A DNA stretch of 64,000 nucleotides, taken from NCBI GenBank assembly GCA_965197395.1, contig OZ240205.1:62001-126000 (forward strand), read 5' to 3'. The position numbers were made by a program, and so were the translations under genes. Under the pieces are notes generated by a model. The model saw nothing but the letters and a program-made list of their open reading frames with translations, was not told the DNA's origin and made no database searches. The first letter of the stretch is position 1, and every line of letters starts with the position of its first letter. Below are positions 1-7,440 of this stretch, piece after piece. This DNA comes from CAZYFH01 sp965197395. Its GTDB lineage: Bacteria; Acidobacteriota; Vicinamibacteria; Vicinamibacterales; UBA8438.

Positions 1-2
1 TC

Positions 3-1313
3 GCGGCGCGGGTCGCCGACCCGCGGCGTCTCGAGACCTATCTGAAGGCCGACGTCACCCCCGCCACCTGCATCATCATCGAGGATAACGGGCGACGCAG
101 CGTGCGGCGGGTGCTGCAGGCGGTCACCGACGCTGGGGCGAACCTCGTGTACGTGCTCGCCGTCGGCGAACGACCCTCGAAGCGCGCCGAGGACTGGGCC
201 AGCGCCTTCCCGGAGGTCACGGGACTCAGTCTCGGCGAGCTCCTCCAGGGTTCCCTGCTCGCCTCGCTGGGTCGCTCGCTGACCCGGGCCCGGGTCCAGC
301 AGTATCAACGCTACTTCGCAGACGCCGACCGCGTGCTGATTCTCCTCCACAACGATCCGGACCCCGACGCCCTGGCGAGCGGTCTGGCGCTACGCAACCT
401 GCTCCATCGCACGAAGACGACCGCGATTCTCGGCGCCTTCCACGGCGTCACCCGTCCAGAGAACCTGCGAATGGCGAATCTCCTCGACATTCGCGTCGAA
501 GCCGTCACCGCGGAGTCCCTCGCGGAGTTCGAGCGCATCGCCACGGTTGACGTGCAGCCCCACTATTTCGGCGGTCTACTGCACCGAGTCGACCTGGTGG
601 TCGACCATCACCCCGAACGCACCGGCTACACCACCACGTTCAAGGACATCCGTGCGGACTACGGCTCGACCGCGACCATCCTCACCGAGCACCTGCGAGC
701 GGTCGACGACAACATCTCCGAGCGCATCGCGACCGCGATGCTCTACGCGATCAAGTCCGATACGTTGTTCCTCTCGCGGCATACGAATCGGACCGACCTG
801 GAAGCGTTCACGTTTCTCTACCCGCTGGCCGACCCGGCGCTCGTGCGCAAGATGGAGGGCTCGGAGATTACGCTCGAACGGCTCCAATACGTCGCGCGGG
901 CGGTCCAGACCGGTCACCATCAGGATCAGGTCTTTGCCGCCCATCTCGGGCAGTCACCACGCGAGGACCTGATCCCCTACGTCGCCGACTATCTGCTCCA
1001 GGTCGAAGACGTCAAGTGGTCCATCGTGTCCGGAGTGGTCAACGACGGCCTGGTCGTCTCGGTGCGCAACCTAGGCTATTCGCGCAACGCTGGCGAGTTC
1101 GTCAAGAAATGGTTCAACGACATCGGGAGCGCGGGCGGCCACCGCGCCATGGCAAAGGCGATCGTGCCACTCGACGCGTTCACCCAGAGGTTCGGCCGTG
1201 TCGAGGGTCCCGAGATCTCCGCGCTACTGGGCGAGCTCGCGTCCCAGTTTCTCCGCGAGGCCTCCGGTAGTGAGCGGCGAAAGTCCGAGATGCGACAGAT
1301 GTCGGGCCGGTAG
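3..1313 (+). CDS. DHH-family phosphoesterase, NrnA-like (5-prime partial)
   Basis: The frame is open back to the first bases of the window, so the true start lies outside; a GTG at 102 is only an internal possibility. The DHH core is clear: HNDPDPDALAS (near 348) and DHHPERTGY (near 603) are metal-binding motifs, and GSAGGHRAMA (near 1126-1155) is the DHHA1 substrate-binding motif near the C-terminus. DHH/DHHA1 proteins are Mn-dependent phosphodiesterases such as NrnA (nanoRNA and pAp hydrolysis) or cyclic-dinucleotide phosphodiesterases. The roughly 110 residues ahead of the DHH core look like an extra alpha/beta domain (hydrophobic strands CIIIED and LVYVLAVG), possibly nucleotide binding; this is inference. 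The exact substrate cannot be assigned. Confidence 0.85.
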   Translation, partial: AARVADPRRLETYLKADVTPATCIIIEDNGRRSVRRVLQAVTDAGANLVYVLAVGERPSKRAEDWASAFPEVTGLSLGELLQGSLLASLGRSLTRARVQQYQRYFADADRVLILLHNDPDPDALASGLALRNLLHRTKTTAILGAFHGVTRPENLRMANLLDIRVEAVTAESLAEFERIATVDVQPHYFGGLLHRVDLVVDHHPERTGYTTTFKDIRADYGSTATILTEHLRAVDDNISERIATAMLYAIKSDTLFLSRHTNRTDLEAFTFLYPLADPALVRKMEGSEITLERLQYVARAVQTGHHQDQVFAAHLGQSPREDLIPYVADYLLQVEDVKWSIVSGVVNDGLVVSVRNLGYSRNAGEFVKKWFNDIGSAGGHRAMAKAIVPLDAFTQRFGRVEGPEISALLGELASQFLREASGSERRKSEMRQMSGR

Positions 1314-1352
1314 CGACGTCCGACCCGTGTCACGCGTCGCAGCCCCGTTCAA

Positions 1353-2972
1353 TCAGTCCTCGTCCCCATGCGCAGCCAATCGCTCCGAGATGGACCCGCC
1401 GGGTGTCACCGGGCCGTGGGCTCCCCGCTCGCGCGGCGGCGCCGGCCCGTCGGCTCCCCGCTCGCGCGGCGGCGCCGGCCCGTCGGCTCCCCGCTCGCGC
1501 GGCGGCGCCGGCCCGGCTCCCCGCTCGCGCGGCGGCGCCGGCCCGTCGGCTCCCCGCTCGGGTGGTGGGACGTGCTCGAGTCGCTCGCCACTTGCGCCCA
1601 CGACCGCGCCGACGAACTGCCGAAACCCGTCCTCGTAGCCACGGTCGATCAGTTCGCCCAGCGTTTGCCGGCGATCCGAGCGCTCGTCGTAACACCCTTC
1701 GAAGTCGAACGGCCCGAGCGGATTGTGCGTTGGCCGGACCTCGAAGACCGCCTGGAACAACGCCGTGCGACTCGCGATGGCATCTCTGAGCGCCGCGGTC
1801 TCGATCGCCGCGAGATGCTCACCAGCCCGCCCGCGGATGTCTCGTCTGCCCGCGCTCAGGGTGTGGGGACCCGGCGCCCGCGGGAGTGCCGACACGACGA
1901 TGACCTGCTCCGCTCCGGCGTTGGCGACTTCCTCCAACAGGCGCGTCGTCGCATCCGGACGGTCGCAGACGCGATGCGTTTCGCCCTTCCACGCGCTGTT
2001 GGGTGAAAACGTCATCAGATGCGGCTCGGTCGCCACCGGCAAGCTCAGCGCGGCGGCGAGCGCATCGGTGGCGTGGCGGCGTGCCGCGCCGGTGAGATCC
2101 ACCGTATCGAGCTGACGTGTCGTGCCGTCCCCGAGATGCGTCGTGAGGAACCCGCGCCGGTGGGGCTCGGCGAGCAACGCAAACGTGATGTCGCGCCGTG
2201 CGTCGAGGTCGTGGGCCGACATGATCAGTTCCCGAAACCCGGGCTGCCCGAGGTTCTCCGCCAGCAGCTCCGCGTAGCGGTCACCGAGGTCGTCGGGCGA
2301 CGGCGTCGCGATGCGCGCGGCGCCGCGCATGATCCGCCACAGGCCGCCGCTGAACCACGTGAACGCGCCGGAGACGTCCAGCGGGGTCCCCACTAGGCGC
2401 CACCAGAGCGCGCCCCGCGATCGGCGTCGCGCACGTGAGCGCACCGTGCTCACGATAGCCCCGAGGGCGAGGACCGCGAGAAACACCAGCACCGCGACGA
2501 ACACGAACCGCGGCAGGTGAACGGGGAGCGCGCTGGGGGCGAACGCGGCTTCGAGCCAGCGCGTGTAGACACCGGCCACGGTCTGTCCGGCGTCTATCCC
2601 CACAACGCGCAACAGGTAGCCGACGGACAGGGTGATCACCGCGAAAACCAGCACGACCAGCGGGAACGCGACGGCGGCCAGCGCCACCGCCAGCGCCGCG
2701 CTCGCGGCGCGCAGTGCGGCCCGCCAACGGTAGAGCCGGCCGACCCCGGGCGCGCGCCACAGACCGTCGGCAGCCCACAGGCGAGCGCCACCGTCGACGG
2801 CGCCAAACATCGCCCCGATGACCCCGATGCCGCGACCGGCGACGAGGTCGATCTTGACGCCCGCCTCGTGCAGCGCCCGTAACACGCCGGCGTGGTATGC
2901 CCCGGCGGTCCCGGTGCCGGTCAGCACGAGTGCGGTTCTCAGCTGCGGGGTGTAGCGGGGCGGTGACTCCAC
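1353..2972 (-). CDS. Patatin-like membrane protein lacking the catalytic serine
   Basis: A 539-residue protein starting at GTG. Residues 19-29 (GTGTAGAYHAG) match the patatin oxyanion-hole glycine motif, and the following helix (VLRALHEAGVKIDLVAG) also fits. The expected nucleophile elbow GxSxG reads GRGIG (46-50), so the serine is glycine. Two hydrophobic stretches, about 86-121 and 156-176, predict membrane segments, unlike soluble patatins. The C-terminus ends in about four 11-residue Pro/Arg/Glu-rich repeats (PPRERGADGPA). It lies convergent to the DHH gene. Patatins are lipid acyl hydrolases; loss of the serine suggests a non-catalytic or altered role (inference). Confidence 0.65.
   Translation of the reverse strand: MESPPRYTPQLRTALVLTGTGTAGAYHAGVLRALHEAGVKIDLVAGRGIGVIGAMFGAVDGGARLWAADGLWRAPGVGRLYRWRAALRAASAALAVALAAVAFPLVVLVFAVITLSVGYLLRVVGIDAGQTVAGVYTRWLEAAFAPSALPVHLPRFVFVAVLVFLAVLALGAIVSTVRSRARRRSRGALWWRLVGTPLDVSGAFTWFSGGLWRIMRGAARIATPSPDDLGDRYAELLAENLGQPGFRELIMSAHDLDARRDITFALLAEPHRRGFLTTHLGDGTTRQLDTVDLTGAARRHATDALAAALSLPVATEPHLMTFSPNSAWKGETHRVCDRPDATTRLLEEVANAGAEQVIVVSALPRAPGPHTLSAGRRDIRGRAGEHLAAIETAALRDAIASRTALFQAVFEVRPTHNPLGPFDFEGCYDERSDRRQTLGELIDRGYEDGFRQFVGAVVGASGERLEHVPPPERGADGPAPPRERGAGPAPPRERGADGPAPPRERGADGPAPPRERGAHGPVTPGGSISERLAAHGDED
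1420..1569. repeat. 33-bp tandem repeat inside the patatin-like gene
   Basis: Units occupy 1420-1452, 1453-1485, 1486-1515 (one codon short, 30 bp) and 1516-1548, followed by a partial unit. They are in frame on the minus strand, each encoding 11 residues of Pro, Arg, Glu, Gly, Ala and Asp. Whole-codon length change implies coding selection. Confidence 0.9.
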
Positions 2973-2997
2973 GGTGGCTGGGCGAGCGATTCGCGGG

Positions 2998-3163
2998 CTA
3001 GTGTCCTGTAACCGTAATTCGCTGCATAAGTCCTGGCGCGCGGCGCCCGGCTGGCAAGGTGCAACGAGGGAGCATAGTGGGCCTATGTGACCGAGGCGGA
3101 CCGCCGCCAGGCGGGATGCCCCGCCCGGGAATTATGTTGCGAATTACGGTTACAGGACACTAG
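2998..3163. mobile_element. MITE-like element with 24-bp perfect terminal inverted repeats
   Basis: CTAGTGTCCTGTAACCGTAA (the first 20 of 24 bp, 2998-3021) is exactly inverted at 3140-3163. The 166-bp unit has no coding capacity. Its core (3049-3126) contains TGGCAAGG, a CATAG/CTATG stem and TATGTGACCGAG, and is shared with the repeat at 11511-11588. The outer CTAG is palindromic, so it may be part of the repeat or a target duplication. The right arm supplies the greA stop codon. Confidence 0.75.
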
Positions 3164-3624
3164 GTGTCGTGAATCGTGGTCAGCTCGATGATCTCGAACG
3201 CGCGCACACCACTCGGCGTCGGCACCGTCACATCGTCGCCGACCTCCTTGCCGACCAACGCGCGCCCAATCGGAGAGGCGGTCGAAATCCACCCCTTCCT
3301 GGGATCCGCATCCTCCGGCATGACCAGCTGATAGACCACTTCCCCACCCTCGGGCTCGCGCAGCCGCAGCGTCGACCCAAGCGCGGCCCGGTCGTGAGGC
3401 AGCTTGTCCAGGTTCATGAGCGAGATCTCGGAGACCCGCGTCCGGAGCATGCTGATCCGCGCCTCGACGAATCGCTGGCGCTCCTTCGCGGCCTGGTACT
3501 CCGCATTCTCACGAAGATCGCCGAGCTCTCGCGCGAGCTGGATCTCCTTCGGGAGCTCCTGCTTCAGCTCGCGGTCGAGGGTCCGGATCTCATCCTCGAA
3601 CCGCTTCATGAACTTCGATTTCAT
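3160..3624 (-). CDS. greA: Transcription elongation factor GreA
   Basis: A 154-residue protein if translation starts at the ATG of MKSKFMKRFEDEI; a second ATG lies five codons in, and a longer upstream frame has no family match. The N-terminal coiled coil contains ARELGDLRENAEYQAAKERQ, the conserved GreA signature, and the C-terminal FKBP-like half has SPIGRALVGKEVGDDV. GreA inserts its coiled coil into the RNA polymerase secondary channel and stimulates cleavage of backtracked RNA. The TAG stop at 3160-3162 lies inside the terminal inverted repeat of the adjacent MITE-like element. The gene is divergent from the RNA methyltransferase with a 59-bp shared upstream region. Confidence 0.93.
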   Translation of the reverse strand: MKSKFMKRFEDEIRTLDRELKQELPKEIQLARELGDLRENAEYQAAKERQRFVEARISMLRTRVSEISLMNLDKLPHDRAALGSTLRLREPEGGEVVYQLVMPEDADPRKGWISTASPIGRALVGKEVGDDVTVPTPSGVRAFEIIELTTIHDT

Positions 3625-3683
3625 CGGTGGGGTGATCGGCGCGACCTGGTAGCGTAGCACATCTGCTATGCTCGGCCCCTGCG

Positions 3684-4511
3684 GTGAAGACCGTTCGCAG
3701 CCGTCAAAACGCGCTCGTCCGTCGCTTTCGGGGAGCAGCACGTGCGCGCGAGGCGGGCCGTCGCGAACTCCTGCTCGATGGCGTCCGGCTCATTCGCGAT
3801 GCCCGCGACGCGCGCGTGCCGCTCGTCACGGCGTTCGTGTCACGGGCGGCGCTCGATCGCGGCGACGACGCCCTGTCCGGGCTTGCGCGCGATCTCGAAT
3901 CCGATGGCGTCGAGGTGGTGGCGGGTTCGGATGGGGTGATGGACGCCGTCAGTCCCGTGCGCGAGTCGTCCGGCGCCGTGGCCCTCGGGGATCATGATCC
4001 CGCGACGTTGGACCAGGTCCTCATGGGTGTCAAGGACGGCGTCGACGGCGGCATCGGCATGGTCCTGGCGCCCATCGGTGTGCAGGATCCTGGCAACCTC
4101 GGCGCCATCATTCGCACGGCCGCCGCGGCCGGCGCCGCGGGTGTTGCCGTGACCGAGGGTTCGGCCGATCCGTTTGGATGGAAGGCCCTGCGTGGGGCCA
4201 TGGGAAGCACGTTCCGCCTGCCCGTGGCCCAGACGGGGAATGCCGCGGCGGCTATCCGGTGCGCCCGAGAAGCCGGATTCACGGTCTTGGCCGCCGTGCC
4301 GCGCACTGGACGCGTGCTCTACGACGCCGACTTCAGTGGCCGACGATTCGTGCTGGTCGGCACGGAGGGCGGCGGACTCCACGGTGAGCTGGCCAGCCTT
4401 GCGGACGACACGGTGTCGGTGCCCATGGCGCCGTCGGTCGACTCGCTCAACGTCGCGGTCGCCGCCGCCGTTCTGCTGTACGAGGCGCGACGGCAGCTGA
4501 CCCACCGATGA
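3684..4511 (+). CDS. SpoU/TrmH-family RNA 2-prime-O-methyltransferase
   Basis: A 275-residue protein with a GTG start. The N-terminal substrate-binding segment (LLLDGVRLIRDA) is typical of TrmH/RlmB relatives. SPOUT motifs are clear: NLGAIIRTAAAAG (motif 1), VGTEGGGL (motif 2) and SLNVAVAAAVLLYE (motif 3), forming the trefoil knot that binds S-adenosylmethionine. It methylates ribose 2-prime oxygens in rRNA or tRNA; the target cannot be fixed from sequence. The stop overlaps the rarA start in an ATGA junction, implying translational coupling. Confidence 0.9.
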   Translation: MKTVRSRQNALVRRFRGAARAREAGRRELLLDGVRLIRDARDARVPLVTAFVSRAALDRGDDALSGLARDLESDGVEVVAGSDGVMDAVSPVRESSGAVALGDHDPATLDQVLMGVKDGVDGGIGMVLAPIGVQDPGNLGAIIRTAAAAGAAGVAVTEGSADPFGWKALRGAMGSTFRLPVAQTGNAAAAIRCAREAGFTVLAAVPRTGRVLYDADFSGRRFVLVGTEGGGLHGELASLADDTVSVPMAPSVDSLNVAVAAAVLLYEARRQLTHR

Positions 4512-5938
4512 AGCCCGGCGAGCTGTTTGAACCGAGCGGCCCGACGGCGGCGCCGTCCGCCGCGCCGCTCGCCGAGCGCATGCGACCGCGCACGTTCGAT
4601 GAGATCGTCGGTCAGGACGATCTGCTGGGCCGGGGTCGCCCGCTGCGCGAGGCCATCGAGCGAGACGCGCTGCAATCCGTCATCCTCTGGGGACCACCCG
4701 GCACCGGCAAGACGACACTGGCGCGTGTGGTCGCGACGGTCACGCGCGCACACTTCGTGGCGTTCAGCGCCGTTCTCTCTGGCATCAAGGACATCAAGGC
4801 GGTGATGGCCGAAGCCGAGGAGGCGCGCCGTCATCTGGGTAGACGCACCATCCTGTTCATCGACGAGATCCATCGCTTCAACAAGGCGCAGCAGGACGCG
4901 TTCTTGCCGCGCGTCGAGTCCGGCGACATCGTGCTGATCGGTGCGACGACCGAGAACCCGTCCTTCGAGGTCAACGCGGCCCTCCTGTCGCGCTCGAAGG
5001 TGTTTCTGCTGCGACCGCTGACGGTCGAGGAGACGACACGGCTCCTGCGCCGTGCGCTCGCCGATGCGGAGCGTGGTCTCGGCGGCGCGGGACTCCAGAC
5101 GACCGATGATGCCGTCGCTGCCATGGCCCAGCACGCCAACGGCGATGCGCGGGTGGCACTCAACCTCCTGGAGCTCGCCGCGACCATGGCGGGCGGGCCG
5201 ACGCCCTCGGAACCGAGGGCCGACACCGCGGGCGTGGATGCCACCGCGGACGCGACGACATCGGGCACCCTTCAGCCGGCTCGGACGCCACGTCGCATCG
5301 ACCGCGACCTGCTCGGCCACGTCATCCAGCGGCGCGCGCTGCTCTACGACAAGTCGGGAGAGGAGCATTTCAACCTGATCTCGGCGCTCCACAAATCACT
5401 GCGCAACAGCGACCCCGACGCGGGCATCTACTGGCTCGCGCGCATGCTCGAAGCCGGCGAAGACCCGATGTACATCGCGCGCCGGCTCATCAGGTTCGCG
5501 TCAGAGGATGTGGGCAACGCCGATCCGACCGCACTGGCCCTGGCGGTGGCCGCCAAGGACGCCGTGCATTTCATCGGCATGCCCGAGGGCAACGCTGCGC
5601 TGGCGCAGGCCGTGGTGTTTCTCGCGACCGCGCCGAAGAGCAACGCGGTCTATACGGCGTATCAACAGGCGGCGGAGGACGCGCACGCGCGGATCGCCGA
5701 GCCGGTCCCGCTGCACCTGCGCAACGCCCCGACCACGCTCATGAAGGAGTTCGACTACGGCAAGGGCTACCGCTATGCGCACGACGACGCCAACGGCGTG
5801 GCGGCCATGGACTGCCTGCCGCCGTCCCTGGCCGGCCGGATCTACTATGAGCCGACCACGCGTGGCCACGAGAAGGACATCGCCCGTCGGCTCGACGCGT
5901 GGCGGACACTCAAACAGAAGAAAGGGACCCGACCATAG
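4508..5938 (+). CDS. rarA: Replication-associated recombination protein A (AAA+ ATPase)
   Basis: A 476-residue protein in the usual RarA/MgsA size range. Walker A GPPGTGKTT (62-70) and Walker B LFIDEIH (116-122) are intact, followed by a sensor-like GATTENPSF and the family C-terminal oligomerisation and MgsA domain (YDKSGEEHFNLISALHKSLR, LARMLEAGEDPMYIARRL). RarA is a clamp-loader-like ATPase acting at stalled forks with SSB. An Ala/Thr/Pro-rich insert of about 40 residues follows the lid domain (GGPTPSEPRADTAGVDATAD region). It starts inside the stop of the methyltransferase gene. Confidence 0.94.
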   Translation: MKPGELFEPSGPTAAPSAAPLAERMRPRTFDEIVGQDDLLGRGRPLREAIERDALQSVILWGPPGTGKTTLARVVATVTRAHFVAFSAVLSGIKDIKAVMAEAEEARRHLGRRTILFIDEIHRFNKAQQDAFLPRVESGDIVLIGATTENPSFEVNAALLSRSKVFLLRPLTVEETTRLLRRALADAERGLGGAGLQTTDDAVAAMAQHANGDARVALNLLELAATMAGGPTPSEPRADTAGVDATADATTSGTLQPARTPRRIDRDLLGHVIQRRALLYDKSGEEHFNLISALHKSLRNSDPDAGIYWLARMLEAGEDPMYIARRLIRFASEDVGNADPTALALAVAAKDAVHFIGMPEGNAALAQAVVFLATAPKSNAVYTAYQQAAEDAHARIAEPVPLHLRNAPTTLMKEFDYGKGYRYAHDDANGVAAMDCLPPSLAGRIYYEPTTRGHEKDIARRLDAWRTLKQKKGTRP

Positions 5939-6129
5939 CATCGCCATCCGATGTGCCCGGCGCGCTCTACTACATCGGACGCGGGCTCCAGCTCCTGGGG
6001 ATGGGGCTCCTGCTCGAGGCGATCCTGATCGCGGGCCCGATGGGGCCGAGCCCGCGGATCTTCGGCGCCGGCATCGCGGTATTCGTTGTCGGTTGGCTCA
6101 TCGTTTGGCAGCGGGTCGGGCGATCGTAG
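5899..6129 (+). CDS. Small two-helix membrane protein, function unknown
   Basis: A 76-residue frame starting at GTG inside the rarA 3-prime end (40-bp overlap); a later GTG at 5953 is also possible, and neither has a strong Shine-Dalgarno. After an acidic head it contains two hydrophobic helices, roughly 25-45 (YYIGRGLQLLGMGLLLEAIL) and 54-70 (RIFGAGIAVFVVGWLIVW), separated by GPMGPSPR. It resembles other short two-helix inner-membrane proteins downstream of housekeeping genes, but I do not recognise a named family. Confidence 0.6.
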   Translation: MADTQTEERDPTIASPSDVPGALYYIGRGLQLLGMGLLLEAILIAGPMGPSPRIFGAGIAVFVVGWLIVWQRVGRS

Positions 6130-6163
6130 TGCCGCGGCGGCGAGGGACGGTCCACCGGATACA

Positions 6164-7411
6164 ATGACCTCGATGGGTGCATGTCGTTTCGGCGTCGCCG
6201 CCGTCGTGTGGGTGTTCGCGTCGATGGGCGCGTCGGTCGCGGCCGACGATTGGCCGGAGTTCCGTGGCCCCACCGGGCAAGGGCATTCGTCGGAGGCCGG
6301 CCTGGCCCTTGACTGGAGCGAAACCGACAACGTCGTCTGGAAGACACCGGTGCCAGGACTGGGCTGGTCGTCGCCGGTGGTGGCGGACGGCCGGGTCTGG
6401 CTCACGACCTCGGTCGACGCCGACGGCGGCGGATCCCTCCGACTGCTCGCGTTCGACGCCGACACCGGTCGCGAGGTCATCAACACGGAAGTGTTCCGTG
6501 TCGACGATACCCGCGCGCAGAATCCCAAGAACAGCCTTGCGTCGCCGACACCGGTCATCGACCCCGCAGGCGAGCGCATCTACGTCCACTTCGGCGCGTA
6601 CGGGACCGCGGCGCTCACGACACGCGGAGAACCGGTCTGGCAGACCGAATTCCCGTATATCTCGCAACATGGCAACGGCGGGTCGCCGGTCGTCTACGAC
6701 GACCGTCTCATCCTCAATATCGACGGATACGACACGGCATACGTGGTCGCGCTCGATACGCGGACCGGCCAGGAACGCTGGCGATCGTCGCGACCCGACC
6801 CGGTCTCCCAGGCCTACACGACACCGCTGGTCATTCGGGTGGGCGACGACGACCAGATCGTCAGCGTCGCGGCGTTTCGCACCACAGCGCATGATCCGGC
6901 GTCTGGCGAAGAGATCTGGCGGGTCGGCTACCCGAACGGTTTCTCAAACGTGCCGCGACCCGTGTACGGACACGGGCTCGTCTTCATCACGACGGGCTTT
7001 CAGACGCCGACGCTCATGGCCGTTCGCGCGGACGGTCGGGGCGACATTACACGGTCCCACGTGGCGTGGCGGCTGCAGCGCGGGGCGCCGCTGACTCCGT
7101 CGCCACTACTCGTCGGCGACGAACTCTATATCGTCACCGATTTCGGCATCGCCACGTGTGTGGACGCCGCGACCGGCGACATCCACTGGCAAGAGCGACT
7201 CGGAGGCAACCACTCGGCCTCGCCGGTCTTCGCCGATGGACGGATCTACTTCCAGAATGAAGACGGCGTGACGCGAGTCATTGCACCGGGGACCGACTTT
7301 CGCCTCCTCGCGACCAATGAGCTCGATGGATCGACGCTCGCCTCCATGGCCGTGGCCAACGGCGCGATCTTTATTCGCACCGGGAGCCACCTCTACCGCA
7401 TTGGTTCTTAG
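6164..7411 (+). CDS. Exported PQQ-like beta-propeller protein
   Basis: About 415 residues from the ATG at 6164; a longer upstream frame exists but this start gives a clean signal peptide (GACRFGVAAVVWVFASMGAS, predicted cleavage after SVAA). The mature part opens with DDWPEFRGPTGQG, typical of PQQ-like outer-membrane or periplasmic propellers, and has repeated blades with tryptophan-docking motifs such as VVALDTRTGQERWR and DIHWQERLGGNHSASPVFAD. This group (related to BamB-like propellers) usually lacks an attached dehydrogenase domain, and no haem motif is visible. The role is unknown. It ends convergently with the quinoprotein dehydrogenase at 7441. Confidence 0.8.
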   Translation: MTSMGACRFGVAAVVWVFASMGASVAADDWPEFRGPTGQGHSSEAGLALDWSETDNVVWKTPVPGLGWSSPVVADGRVWLTTSVDADGGGSLRLLAFDADTGREVINTEVFRVDDTRAQNPKNSLASPTPVIDPAGERIYVHFGAYGTAALTTRGEPVWQTEFPYISQHGNGGSPVVYDDRLILNIDGYDTAYVVALDTRTGQERWRSSRPDPVSQAYTTPLVIRVGDDDQIVSVAAFRTTAHDPASGEEIWRVGYPNGFSNVPRPVYGHGLVFITTGFQTPTLMAVRADGRGDITRSHVAWRLQRGAPLTPSPLLVGDELYIVTDFGIATCVDAATGDIHWQERLGGNHSASPVFADGRIYFQNEDGVTRVIAPGTDFRLLATNELDGSTLASMAVANGAIFIRTGSHLYRIGS

Positions 7412-7413
7412 AT

Positions 7414-7426
7414 GGGGCTTCGCCCC
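7414..7426. terminator. GC hairpin between convergent genes
   Basis: GGGGC-TTC-GCCCC forms a 5-bp stem with no clear T-run on either side. It sits in the 29 bp between two convergent genes, so a bidirectional terminator is plausible. The same hairpin occurs inverted at 60531-60543, also between convergent genes. Confidence 0.45.
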
Positions 7427-7440
7427 AAGCCCCACCTGGG

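Noticed and set aside
1420..1569. Possible CRISPR-like array
   Set aside because: The 33-bp units are directly tandem with no spacers and are in frame within a gene.
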